Assembly (NCBI RefSeq): GCF_001303895.1
Contig: NZ_LJSD01000017.1
Span: 123,404 to 187,403, forward strand
Direction of reading: 5' to 3'
From: Mesorhizobium sp. 1M-11
GTDB lineage: Bacteria; Pseudomonadota; Alphaproteobacteria; Rhizobiales; Rhizobiaceae
Length of the DNA: 64,000 bases
The translations under genes were made by a program, and so were the position numbers. The notes beneath the pieces are model-generated. The model was not told the origin of the DNA, did no database searches, and was given only the letters and a program-made list of their open reading frames with translations. Of the stretch, positions 53,054 to 60,484 are shown piece by piece. Positions within the stretch are counted from its first letter, which is position 1. Every line of letters starts with the position of its first letter.

Positions 53054-53415
53054 CGCTCTATCATGAACTGCTCACCGAACTGATCCCGCTGGTGGAGAAG
53101 AAGCTGGAGGCGCACAGAGCGGAGGCCGGCGAGTTTCATTTTGCGAACTATGACGCCTGGGAGAAGCGCTGCGCCCTCGCGGACGAGCGCATCAGGGAGT
53201 TCTTCAGCGAGCGCTACGACGCCCGCTTCACCGAACATGGCGACACTCACACAGTCCACATGGCCGGCTTCCGCTCCAGCTCGACGAGCGGCTGGGCCGG
53301 CGCGCTGCGCAACTGGCAGAGTTCGGCCGAGAAGAAGCTCGCCGCCCACGGCGATCTCGACGGCTTCAACCCGCACGGCTCCGGTCCGGTGCCGATCGAG
53401 CCGAGGGAGGGTTGA
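53050..53415 (+). CDS. Small phage protein, 121 aa, unrecognised
   Basis: The ATG overlaps the previous stop (ATGA). The protein begins with two helices (YHELLTELIPLVEKKLEAHRAEA) and has Trp/His residues in the middle. No known family. Confidence 0.65.
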   Translation: MTLYHELLTELIPLVEKKLEAHRAEAGEFHFANYDAWEKRCALADERIREFFSERYDARFTEHGDTHTVHMAGFRSSSTSGWAGALRNWQSSAEKKLAAHGDLDGFNPHGSGPVPIEPREG

Positions 53416-53419
53416 GGCG

Positions 53420-53629
53420 ATGGCTTGCGATTGCATCACCAGGACCAACGAGAAGCTGGCTTCGCGCAACACGCGGCTCGTTTCCACTTTGGTCTTCACC
53501 AAGCCGGGCGGCGAGTACCCACTCATCCGGACCGAGCAGGTAGAGAGCGGTCGAGGCAAGGCGAAAGCCTGCGCGATGCTCCCGTCCTACTGCCCGTTCT
53601 GCGGCGTCAAGTACAAGGCGGAGGAGTGA
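53420..53629 (+). CDS. Zinc-ribbon phage protein, 69 aa
   Basis: Cysteines at the N-terminus (ACDC) and C-terminus (CPFCGVKY) can form a four-Cys zinc site. Stands 4 bases after the previous stop. Not otherwise recognised. Confidence 0.68.
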   Translation: MACDCITRTNEKLASRNTRLVSTLVFTKPGGEYPLIRTEQVESGRGKAKACAMLPSYCPFCGVKYKAEE

Positions 53630-53633
53630 GGCG

Positions 53634-53894
53634 ATGAACATCCATGAACTTATGACCGATCGGGCGGACCTCGCAAAAACCTACGCAGCCGACGGGGCTT
53701 TCCACAGCGCCGCTCGCATTTTGAGCGATCTGGCGGAGAAGGTGCAGGAACACGCAGACTATTGCGATGCCTGCCTTGCGGAAATGATGGCGCGGGTGCC
53801 CGAGGAAGACTGCCCTGGCCACGTCAGCAGCATCATGGACCCGAAGGTCTGCGGCCGCTGCGGCACCCATGTCGACAGCCTGCGGCCGGAGTGA
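53634..53894 (+). CDS. Cys-rich phage protein, 86 aa
   Basis: Helical first half; six cysteines in the second half (YCDACLAE, EDCPGH, KVCGRCG), arranged as possible zinc-binding pairs. One of at least five small Cys-pair proteins in this early region. Confidence 0.67.
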   Translation: MNIHELMTDRADLAKTYAADGAFHSAARILSDLAEKVQEHADYCDACLAEMMARVPEEDCPGHVSSIMDPKVCGRCGTHVDSLRPE

Positions 53895-53898
53895 GCTG

Positions 53899-54168
53899 AT
53901 GAAATCCGTCATCCTCGCACCCTCGCAGCGCGAACTGGCAGGCCGCCTCATCAACGTGCTCAACGGCTCCGAGACCGGCGACGGCCTGACGGCGATGGCC
54001 TCAATCATCGCCGCCACCATCAATGACCGTGCCGCCGGCGACGCCGATGTCGCAACCGCCGATGCCGCCTGGTACGCGGACCTGATCCTCACCACGGTCC
54101 AGGCTGGCCTTCGCGGCGAGCTGCTGCGCAACGACGAGGCGCCGATCGACGTGAGGTACGTGCTGTGA
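53899..54168 (+). CDS. Small phage protein, 89 aa, unrecognised
   Basis: Starts at the ATG at 53899, 5 bases after the previous stop; an earlier start at 53869 would overlap. Helical and Ala-rich with an acidic middle. No known domain. Confidence 0.62.
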   Translation: MKSVILAPSQRELAGRLINVLNGSETGDGLTAMASIIAATINDRAAGDADVATADAAWYADLILTTVQAGLRGELLRNDEAPIDVRYVL

Positions 54169-54509
54169 GCGACCTTTGCCCGTGCTGCAGGCAGCCGCTG
54201 CCGGTCAACGACGCCCTCATCCTCGACGAAGGCGGCATCGTCGTCTGCAACGGGCGGGTGGCGGCGCTGACCTGGCAGGAGCACGCGCTGCTGGAGATCC
54301 TCGTCGCGGCAAAGCATCAGGTTCGGTCGAGGGAGCAGCTGCTCGACAGGATCTACTCCCTGCGGCCCAACGATCCGCCCGAGATCAAGATCATCGACGT
54401 CTTCATTTGCCACATCCGCAGGAAGCTGAAGCCGCTCGGCGTCCAGATCCAGAACGTATGGGGCCGCGGCTATCGCCTGCTGCCGGCCGAGGAAAGGAAA
54501 CCCGCATGA
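54165..54509 (+). CDS. Zinc-ribbon plus PhoB-type winged-helix phage regulator
   Basis: 114 aa from a GTG that overlaps the previous stop. The N-terminus has CPCCRQPLP. Residues 30-108 match the OmpR/PhoB effector domain (LTWQEHALLEILVAAKHQVRSREQLLDRIYS, then IIDVFICHIRRKLKPLGVQIQNVWGRGYRLL). The receiver domain of response regulators is absent. A stand-alone DNA-binding regulator of phage or host genes is likely. Confidence 0.82.
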   Translation: MSDLCPCCRQPLPVNDALILDEGGIVVCNGRVAALTWQEHALLEILVAAKHQVRSREQLLDRIYSLRPNDPPEIKIIDVFICHIRRKLKPLGVQIQNVWGRGYRLLPAEERKPA

Positions 54510-55309
54510 GCGACATCAACATCCAGATCGGCGAGAAGCCGGACCTCGAATGGGTGCGGATCGACCGGATCGACGTCGACCGGAACTACCAGCGCCCGCT
54601 GAAGCCGAGGCTGGTTAAGAAGATCCTGGCGAAGTTCGCCTGGCGCAAGTTCGGCGCCGTCGTCCTCTCCCGCCAGGAGGGGGGGCGCTACACAATCGTA
54701 GAGGGCCAGCATCGCTGGAAGGCGGCCAGCCTGCACCCGAACGTGACCGAAATCCCTGCCATCGTCGTCGAGCACGCCGACACCGCCGACGAGGCCGGCA
54801 GCTTCCTGGCCATCAACCGGGACCGCCAGGCCGTCACCTCGGTCGAGCAGTATTGGGCCGGGCTGACGGCCGGCGACGAATGGGCCATGGCCGTCTCCAG
54901 GGTGCTGCAGGCGGCGAACTGCGACGTGGTGCCGGAGCCGGGCCACTATCGCCCGAACCTGACGGCATCGATAGGCGCGATCGACCGCTGCCTGAAGCGT
55001 TACGGCCATGGCGCCACGCGCCGCGCCCTGCTGGTCATCCGCGCCGCCTGGCCCGACGACAGCAAGAGCCTGCGCGGCACGCTCATCACGGCCCTGGCGC
55101 GCATCATCCGCGCCAACGACAAGACGATCAACGAGGCGGACCTTGCCAACGCGCTGCGGCGCGAGAGCTTCGCCAAGCTCACCGCCCATGCCGAGGCGTT
55201 CCGCAAGCTCTCCGGAGGATCGTCGGAAACCGCGCTCTCGAAGGCGCTGGTCGAGATCTACAACAAGGGCAAGCGCGTCAACCAGATCGTGATCGGGGCG
55301 CAGCTATGA
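54506..55309 (+). CDS. Second ParB-like nuclease-domain phage protein
   Basis: 267 aa. The ParB-like part covers residues 15-95 (VRIDRIDVDRNYQRPLKPRLVKKIL, then YTIVEGQHRWKAASLH and IPAIVVEHADTADEAGSFLAINRDRQAVTSVEQYWAGL). It resembles DUF6551-like ParB relatives of phages. The ATG overlaps the wHTH gene stop. Confidence 0.83.
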   Translation: MSDINIQIGEKPDLEWVRIDRIDVDRNYQRPLKPRLVKKILAKFAWRKFGAVVLSRQEGGRYTIVEGQHRWKAASLHPNVTEIPAIVVEHADTADEAGSFLAINRDRQAVTSVEQYWAGLTAGDEWAMAVSRVLQAANCDVVPEPGHYRPNLTASIGAIDRCLKRYGHGATRRALLVIRAAWPDDSKSLRGTLITALARIIRANDKTINEADLANALRRESFAKLTAHAEAFRKLSGGSSETALSKALVEIYNKGKRVNQIVIGAQL

Positions 55310-55593
55310 GCTTCGGCTACATCTCGCTCGACCGTCCCGGCACCGCGCTGCGCGGTTACAGCCATTCCGGCGCCGGCGCCAAAACGTTGGTCACCATCAA
55401 GATCGAGGTGACGGACCCGCACGAGCTCGGCTGGCTCCTCGAGGAGCTGGCGGCTGCGCAGAAGGAGGCGGCCACCCGCCGCGCTGCCGAGGCCGCTCGG
55501 GCGAAAGCCGAGAAGAAGGCGGCGAAGGCAAAGCCCCGCGAGATCGGCCATCAGGTGCTGCTCGGCCTGCCGTACTACGGAGGCGAGAAATGA
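55306..55593 (+). CDS. Small phage protein with basic Ala-rich helix, 95 aa
   Basis: Begins with SFGYISLDRPGTALRGY; residues 45-80 form an Ala/Lys/Glu helix (AAQKEAATRRAAEAARAKAEKKAAKAK). The ATG overlaps the ParB-like stop. No known family. Confidence 0.65.
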   Translation: MSFGYISLDRPGTALRGYSHSGAGAKTLVTIKIEVTDPHELGWLLEELAAAQKEAATRRAAEAARAKAEKKAAKAKPREIGHQVLLGLPYYGGEK

Positions 55594-55805
55594 CCGGCGC
55601 GAAAAAGAAGCTCTCGCCCGCGATGCGCAAAGTTCTCGAAAACCTCATTGCCGGTCGCCGGCCTAACCACGGCTTTCCCGGAGGGCGGTCAGTCTCGGGC
55701 GACCTATCCGGCACCTACGTGGCGCTGTTTCGCCGCCGTTTCATCGATCCGAACACCGGCAAGGTGACGGAAGCTGGCCGGAGCGCGCTGGGAGATCGGT
55801 CATGA
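55590..55805 (+). CDS. Small phage protein, 71 aa
   Basis: Basic, soluble; the C-terminal half (ALFRRRFIDPNTGKVTEAGRSAL) looks like the end of a small winged-helix. Overlaps both neighbours by 4 bases. Confidence 0.62.
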   Translation: MTGAKKKLSPAMRKVLENLIAGRRPNHGFPGGRSVSGDLSGTYVALFRRRFIDPNTGKVTEAGRSALGDRS

Positions 55806-56035
55806 TACCCGATCTGTTTGGCGCGCGTCCTCGGGCGCTACGCCGCTTCATGATGAAGGCCACGGATCACGGTGAAGCGCCTGGTCTTATGCCAGGCTGG
55901 AAAACGACCGAGGGAGCCTACTTCGTTTGCCCGCGATGCGACCACGACGCTGGCTGGCTCTTCAATCTTACCCCTAGCGAGATTCGTCGCGGTCTTCCGT
56001 GCCCAGCCTGCAATCCAACCGAGGTGAAGCAATGA
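55802..56035 (+). CDS. Zinc-ribbon phage protein, 77 aa
   Basis: CPRCDHDAGW and CPACNP form two Cys pairs 30 residues apart, a typical zinc ribbon. The ATG overlaps the previous stop. No other similarity seen. Confidence 0.68.
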   Translation: MIPDLFGARPRALRRFMMKATDHGEAPGLMPGWKTTEGAYFVCPRCDHDAGWLFNLTPSEIRRGLPCPACNPTEVKQ

Positions 56036-56655
56036 ACGCGCTCGCCGCCATCCATGTCGCCAAGAAGCAGCTCGGCCTGGACGACGACACCTACCGCGCC
56101 GTCCTGGTCCGCGTCACCGGAAAGGACAGCGCCAAGGCCATGACGCAGGCAGAGCGGGACAGCGTCGTCCAGGAGCTGCGTCGTCAGGGTTTCAAACGGT
56201 CTTCTAACGCCGGTCGAAAGCCGCTCGAAGGCAAGTTCGCCCGCAAGCTGCAGGCGCTGTGGATCGCGGGGTGGAACCTCGGTGTCGTCCGCGAGCGCGA
56301 CGACAAGGCGCTGGTCGCCTTCGTCGAGCGCCAGACCGGCCTGTCGCATGTGCGCTTCCTCCACGACGCCGGTGATGCGCTCAAGGCCATCGAGGCGCTG
56401 AAGGGCTGGCTGGAGCGCGCCGGTGTGAACTGGTCGACCGGCTCCGACCGGCCGGCGTGGCTGCGGCAGCCAGGCGCCCAGATCGCGGTGGCGCAGTGGA
56501 ACATCCTGGTCGCCAAAGAGGCCGCTCCCGGTGACATACGCTGGTTTCGCAATTTCGTCGCGGATCTCGCCCTGCCGGTCGACCAGATGGCCAACGGCGA
56601 TTGGGTGCAGGTCATGAACGCGCTCGGCGAGCGTGTCAGGAAGGTGAAGACATGA
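56032..56655 (+). CDS. gemA: GemA-like regulatory protein (Mu gp16, DUF1018)
   Basis: 207 aa. The pattern MNALAAIHVAKKQLGLDDDTYRAVLVRVTGKDSAKAMTQAERDSVVQELRRQGF, then KFARKLQALWIAGWNLGVVRERDDKALVAFVERQTG, is that of GemA/DUF1018. In Mu, GemA modulates host gene expression and DNA topology. The ATG at 56032 overlaps the previous stop (ATGA). Confidence 0.92.
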   Translation: MNALAAIHVAKKQLGLDDDTYRAVLVRVTGKDSAKAMTQAERDSVVQELRRQGFKRSSNAGRKPLEGKFARKLQALWIAGWNLGVVRERDDKALVAFVERQTGLSHVRFLHDAGDALKAIEALKGWLERAGVNWSTGSDRPAWLRQPGAQIAVAQWNILVAKEAAPGDIRWFRNFVADLALPVDQMANGDWVQVMNALGERVRKVKT

Positions 56656-56990
56656 GCGCCGCTTGCGTCTGGGTGAGAGATTGTCGATGCGAATGGACTT
56701 CCGCCAACCGCGTGTATTGGGATGGCGCGCTCGGCTTGCTCTCGATCGAACATGACGGCCTGATCACCTGGGACGAGTTGCAGGACATCAAGAACGAGAT
56801 CTGCGGAGAGGAACGCGCAGCGATCGAGGTCTATCCGCCGGCCGACCGCGTCGTGAACAACATCGCCATGCGCCACCTGTGGATCCTTGGCTCTGACGAC
56901 TGGTGGCCAGATCTCTGCCGGGAGGGCAAGCCTGCACCCACCACCTTGCGCGAGCGCTACCTCGCCGCGCGGATCGGGGGCGCCAGATGA
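56652..56990 (+). CDS. Phage protein, 112 aa, of a conserved Mu-like group
   Basis: The sequence LSIEHDGLITWDELQDIKNEICGEERAAIEVYPPADRVVNNIAMRHLWIL has the look of a conserved phage family often beside GemA. Soluble, no catalytic motif seen. The ATG overlaps gemA. Confidence 0.72.
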   Translation: MSAACVWVRDCRCEWTSANRVYWDGALGLLSIEHDGLITWDELQDIKNEICGEERAAIEVYPPADRVVNNIAMRHLWILGSDDWWPDLCREGKPAPTTLRERYLAARIGGAR

Positions 56991-57280
56991 ACAGGATCGT
57001 TCGCGGGTTGGATAATCTCGCCGCGCAGCGGCCTCGGACTCCTGAACCTGAGCAGTGCTGTAGCTTTTGCGGCTGCTCGGCCGGTGGCCTAGTGGTTGGT
57101 CCGGCCGCCCAGATTTGCGACCAGTGCGCCAGTGTTGCCCTGGGCATGTTTCTCGTGGCCGGCCGAGACGCTCTCTCCTTCTTGGATGACTATCGGACCA
57201 TCTTTCAGAGGGCGGTTCGCGAATATGGACGTCTCGAAGGAGAGACACCCCGCATCGCAATGAATGGCGGTGCGAAATGA
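56987..57280 (+). CDS. ClpX-type C4 zinc-finger phage protein without ATPase domain
   Basis: 97 aa. Residues 24-50 read CCSFCGCSAGGLVVGPAAQICDQCASVALG, which follows the zinc-binding domain of ClpX (CSFCG....GP...ICD.C). The AAA+ part is absent; the rest is helical (LSFLDDYRTIFQRAVREYGRLEG). The ClpX zinc domain dimerises and binds adaptors and substrates such as MuA and lambda O, so this small protein may compete with or modulate ClpX. Confidence 0.78.
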   Translation: MNRIVRGLDNLAAQRPRTPEPEQCCSFCGCSAGGLVVGPAAQICDQCASVALGMFLVAGRDALSFLDDYRTIFQRAVREYGRLEGETPRIAMNGGAK

Positions 57281-57513
57281 CCAGGCGCCGGGTCGGCAGG
57301 GTGAAGATCGACTTCTCTGTGATCGAGCGGTTCGCCGCCCTGGAGGGTGTCCGGACGCCGATGCCGGTCTTCGGTGAAGACTGGGCTCTGTCCCGGAAGT
57401 CATCGCTCCATCGCAGGAAGGACGGCAGCTACACGCTCTGCCTCATCTGGAAATCTGCCGACGGCTTCACGATGTCGGGCACCTATCGCGGCCGGCGGCT
57501 GGAGGCGAGATGA
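57277..57513 (+). CDS. Small phage protein, 78 aa, unrecognised
   Basis: Basic, beta-rich (SYTLCLIWKSADGFTMSGTYRGRRL). The ATG overlaps the ClpX-finger gene stop. Last of the dense early run before the reversed cargo gene. Confidence 0.62.
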   Translation: MTRRRVGRVKIDFSVIERFAALEGVRTPMPVFGEDWALSRKSSLHRRKDGSYTLCLIWKSADGFTMSGTYRGRRLEAR

Positions 57514-57524
57514 GCGCTGTCGCT

Positions 57525-57848
57525 TCAGTTCAGGAAGCCGTAGCTCTTGGCAACGCGCCTGATCTGGGTGCAGTGCGCGGTCTTCTGCGAGGCGGACATG
57601 TCTGCGAAGCCCATGCGGATACCGTCGACTTGCATCTGCAGGAAACCGGCGAAGCTCATGTCATCGGCTGGCACCCGCTTCTCGATGAAGGCCGCGATGG
57701 CCGGCTGGTCGAAGGTCAATCCGCACAGCTCCTCGGCTGCCAGAACGTTGCCGAGCTCGTTAGCCAGAACGAGAGCATTGTAGGCAGCGTGAGCGGCGGA
57801 CATGCTCGCCCCCATGGCGAGCAGTGCGGCTGTGAGCTTCAGCTTCAT
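57525..57848 (-). CDS. Reverse-oriented secreted protein, 107 aa (moron candidate)
   Basis: Signal peptide MKLKLTAALLAMGASMSAAHA followed by a small domain with two Cys (EELCGLTF and AHCTQIRRVAKSYGFL), which may form a disulfide. GGAGGGA precedes the ATG at 57848. It is on the minus strand inside the plus-strand lytic cluster, the usual layout of lysogenic-conversion cargo. Not recognised in detail. Confidence 0.72.
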   Translation of the reverse strand: MKLKLTAALLAMGASMSAAHAAYNALVLANELGNVLAAEELCGLTFDQPAIAAFIEKRVPADDMSFAGFLQMQVDGIRMGFADMSASQKTAHCTQIRRVAKSYGFLN

Positions 57849-57916
57849 GGGTGTTCCCTCCTGCCGGCTTCGACCGTAGCGCGGTGCCGTCCCCATCACA
57901 AGCCGGTGGTGCCAGT

Positions 57917-58291
57917 ATGAGGCAGGACCGCAACGAGGCGCTGACGGCAGAGCTGATGGAGCTGCTGGGCGAGGCCGACTTCCTGCGGCTGGTGGAAGAA
58001 TATGGCGGGATCCGCCTCAAAGTTCCCGTCGACCTCTCGCCGTTGGTCGAGAAGCTCGGCGAACGTGCGGCCGTCAAGCTCGGCCAGCGGTACTCTCGCT
58101 CATACCTGCGCGTGCCACTTGCCCGTTCGGTGCGGGCGCGGCACTATCGCGCGATCGGGCGCTCGAATGCGGAGATCGCTCGCCTGCTCGGCATCGCCGA
58201 AACCAGCGTCGACAAGCTGTTTCGCCGGATGCCAGGGAAGCCGGTGAAGGGCAGTCGAGATCCGCGCCAGATCGAGCTTTTTCCCAGGTGA
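57917..58291 (+). CDS. mor: Mor-type middle/late transcription activator
   Basis: 124 aa. It shows the Mor/C pattern: ALTAELMELLGEADFLRLVEEYGGIRLKVPVD, then AAVKLGQRYSRSYLRVPLARSVRARHYRAIGRSNAEIARLLGIAETSVDKLFRRM (HTH). Mor activates the middle promoter of Mu by binding an inverted repeat next to RNA polymerase. The ATG at 57917 removes an upstream frame without support. Confidence 0.9.
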   Translation: MRQDRNEALTAELMELLGEADFLRLVEEYGGIRLKVPVDLSPLVEKLGERAAVKLGQRYSRSYLRVPLARSVRARHYRAIGRSNAEIARLLGIAETSVDKLFRRMPGKPVKGSRDPRQIELFPR

Positions 58292-58296
58292 CGCAC

Positions 58297-58337
58297 AATG
58301 CCCGCGATGGCGGGCATTACGGCCCGCCATAGCGGGC
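58297..58337 (+). promoter_or_regulatory. Two adjacent inverted repeats before the lysis genes
   Basis: AATGCCCGC-GATG-GCGGGCATT (58297-58318) and GCCCGC-CATA-GCGGGC (58322-58337) share the CCCGC/GCGGG core and lie between mor and the endolysin gene. They could be activator-binding sites for the middle or late promoter, or a hairpin pair ending the mor transcript; no T-run is present. GTATACTG at 58351 could be part of a -10 region. Confidence 0.5.
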
Positions 58338-58369
58338 GGCATGGTGCTCCGTATACTGCGGAGATCTCC

Positions 58370-59122
58370 ATGCGCGAAAACTTCCAGAAGTGCCTTCAGG
58401 TCACGCTCGCCTATGAGGGTGGCTGGGCCGACAATCCCAAGGATCCCGGCGGGGCCACTATGAAGGGCATCACGCTGGCGACGTACCAGCGCTTCTTGCC
58501 CGGCGCCACCAAGACCCAGCTGCGCAACATCTCGGCCGAGAACGTCGCGAAGATCTACCGCCAGGACTACTGGCAGGCCGTCAACGCTGACACGCTCGCC
58601 GCCGGTGTCGATCTCGCGACCTTCGACGGCGGCGTCATGTCCGGCCCGCCGCGCTCGAAGAAATGGCTGCTTGCCTCGCTCGGCGGCTCGGACGATCAGA
58701 CGGTGAAGAAGATCTGCGCCAAGCGCCTCGGCTTCGTCCAGTCGTTGAAGATCTGGAAGACCTTCGGCAAAGGCTGGGCGCGTCGCATCGCTGCGATCGA
58801 GGCGAAGGGCGTGGCCTGGGCGCTGGCGGCCACACAGCCGGCAGCGACGGTCAAGGCGAAGCTCCTCGAGGAGGAGAAGGGGGCGAAGGGTCGGGCCGGC
58901 AACAATGCCGTCGCAGCCACCGGCGTAAGCACCGCCACCGGCGCCGGCGGCAGCGATGCGGTGGTCAACCCGCAGCACGTCGACATGATTTCTGGCTGGG
59001 CACTGGCCGGCGTCGCCGTGCTGGCGGTCGGCGTGATCGTCCTGCTGGTCGTCCGCGCCAAGATCCACAACCAGCGCGCGGCCGCCTACGCGGCCGAGGC
59101 CGAAGCGATCGGGGCTGCCTGA
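58370..59122 (+). CDS. Endolysin of the GH108 family with C-terminal membrane anchor
   Basis: 250 aa. The GH108 signature is ALAYEGG..DNPKDPGGATMKGIT near the N-terminus (catalytic Glu in YEGG). After an Ala/Gly-rich linker the protein ends with one membrane helix (WALAGVAVLAVGVIVLLVV, about residues 210-228), which is unusual for an endolysin: most phages use an N-terminal signal-anchor. It degrades peptidoglycan at the end of the lytic cycle. Confidence 0.9.
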   Translation: MRENFQKCLQVTLAYEGGWADNPKDPGGATMKGITLATYQRFLPGATKTQLRNISAENVAKIYRQDYWQAVNADTLAAGVDLATFDGGVMSGPPRSKKWLLASLGGSDDQTVKKICAKRLGFVQSLKIWKTFGKGWARRIAAIEAKGVAWALAATQPAATVKAKLLEEEKGAKGRAGNNAVAATGVSTATGAGGSDAVVNPQHVDMISGWALAGVAVLAVGVIVLLVVRAKIHNQRAAAYAAEAEAIGAA

Positions 59123-59277
59123 TGCTGGCCGCGATCATCCTCACCGTCATCGTCTCGATCGGGTTCATCCTTGCTGGGCTCGGCATGATTTTCTTGGCGT
59201 ACATGGCCGAAGCGATGTCGCCGATCCCCGGCAAGACCCACACGCTGGCCGGCAAGTTCGCCGCCGTCGCGGTCTAG
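59122..59277 (+). CDS. Small membrane protein, 51 aa, lysis cassette
   Basis: One membrane helix at the N-terminus (AAIILTVIVSIGFILAGLGMIFLAYM) and a short soluble tail. Overlaps the endolysin stop by one base and precedes the holin. Candidate antiholin or accessory holin; not recognised by family. Confidence 0.6.
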   Translation: MLAAIILTVIVSIGFILAGLGMIFLAYMAEAMSPIPGKTHTLAGKFAAVAV

Positions 59278-59286
59278 GAGGTCGCC

Positions 59287-59847
59287 ATGCTGGAAACCGT
59301 CATAGCCGGGGCCTTGATCGACGCAGCCGCCAAGGCCGGCGCGCCGCTGGTGAAGGACCTCCTGGAGAAGTATCTGGGCGGGACCGCGGCCGACATCGGC
59401 GGCGCCATCATCGACGTGGTGGCGCAGAAGGCCGGCGTCGAACCGGCCGCACTGCCGAATGTCCCGGCCGATGAACTGCAGGAGGCGGTGCTGGCGGCTG
59501 AGGCGGAGACGCCGGAGCTCCTCATCCAGTGGAACACACAGCAGCGCCAGGCGATCGACCTGATGAAGGCGGAGATGGACAAGGGCGGCCCGGCGTGGAC
59601 CTGGGCGTGGCGCCCGGCCGGCATGTGGATCTTCATCGGCCTGTTCGCCTGGTACGTCGCCGGCCTGCCTGTCGTCAACCTCATCCTTGGCCTCGCCGGC
59701 GCCGGAGAGCGGCTCGGCCTCATTGTGGACGTCGGCACGCTCACCACCATGTTCATGTTCTTCTCGGGCTTCTACATGGGCGGCCACATGGCCGAGAGCA
59801 TCGCCGGCAAGCTGCGCGATGCGATCTCGGGAAGGACCTCCGCGTGA
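59287..59847 (+). CDS. Holin of the GTA/3TM type
   Basis: 186 aa. The N-terminal half is soluble and Ala-rich; the second half begins WTWAWRPAGMWIFIGLFAWYVAGLPVVNLIL and has two to three membrane helices, the pattern of GTA_holin_3TM. Position after the endolysin supports a holin. Confidence 0.85.
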   Translation: MLETVIAGALIDAAAKAGAPLVKDLLEKYLGGTAADIGGAIIDVVAQKAGVEPAALPNVPADELQEAVLAAEAETPELLIQWNTQQRQAIDLMKAEMDKGGPAWTWAWRPAGMWIFIGLFAWYVAGLPVVNLILGLAGAGERLGLIVDVGTLTTMFMFFSGFYMGGHMAESIAGKLRDAISGRTSA

Positions 59848-60185
59848 TGGATCTCAATCTCCTGATGCCCTGGCTCGGCGCGCTGGCGCTGTTCATTTCC
59901 CTGGGCACGTCGATCCATACCATCATGACGGCCAGCTCGAAGCCGCTGGCGGCGCAGATGAAGAAGGCGGAGGAAACCCTCATATCCCACGATCGCCGCA
60001 TCCAGTCGGTGGAGGACGAACTGAAGCATCTGCCCGACCGGAACATGGTCCACGACCTCCAGCTGACGTTGAAGGACATCCAGATCGAGATGGCTGGCGT
60101 GAAGGCGGCTTCGGAGCAGTCCACTCGCACCAGCAGGCGCGTGGAAGAATGGCTGGTGGCGAACAGCAAAGCAGGATCGGCGTGA
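59847..60185 (+). CDS. DUF2730-like membrane-anchored phage protein
   Basis: 112 aa: N-terminal membrane helix (LMPWLGALALFISLGTSIHTIM), then a coiled coil (AQMKKAEETLISHDRRIQSVEDELKHLPDRNMVHDLQLTLKDIQIEMAGV). This layout fits DUF2730, found in lysis regions of Mu-like phages, possibly a spanin-like or holin partner. Its ATG overlaps the holin stop region. Confidence 0.8.
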   Translation: MDLNLLMPWLGALALFISLGTSIHTIMTASSKPLAAQMKKAEETLISHDRRIQSVEDELKHLPDRNMVHDLQLTLKDIQIEMAGVKAASEQSTRTSRRVEEWLVANSKAGSA

Positions 60186-60481
60186 CCTACGAAGAATACA
60201 CCATTGAAGACATCAGGCTGATCATCCTGCGAGCCCTGGCCGACGAGGACAACGGGACGATGCACGACGGCCGCCTTGAGTTCGAGCTCCGGCGGTTCGG
60301 CTACAACAAAACCCGCGACTTCATCCGCAATCAGCTGCTGTGGCTGCAGGATGAGGTGGGTGCGGTCAGGACCAGCGAAGCGGGGAGCGTCATGATCGCC
60401 ACGCTGCGCAAAGCTGGCCGTGCCCATGTCGATCGCGCCCGGTTCCTGCCTGGCGTGAAGCGCCCCAGCGACGTGGATTGA
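60182..60481 (+). CDS. Small phage protein, 99 aa, winged-helix-like
   Basis: Starts with GTG overlapping the previous stop. The sequence YTIEDIRLIILRALADEDNGTMHDGRLEFELRRFGYNKTRDFIRNQLLWLQDEVGAV resembles small winged-helix proteins of Mu-like phages (VpaChn25_0724 type). It lies before the small-terminase gene. Confidence 0.75.
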   Translation: MTYEEYTIEDIRLIILRALADEDNGTMHDGRLEFELRRFGYNKTRDFIRNQLLWLQDEVGAVRTSEAGSVMIATLRKAGRAHVDRARFLPGVKRPSDVD

Positions 60482-60484
60482 GCC

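Noticed and set aside
57510..57920. Plus-strand frame starting with an ATGA overlap after the 78-aa phage gene
   Set aside because: It is fully antisense to the secreted protein, which has a signal peptide and strong ribosome site; the plus translation has no recognisable features.
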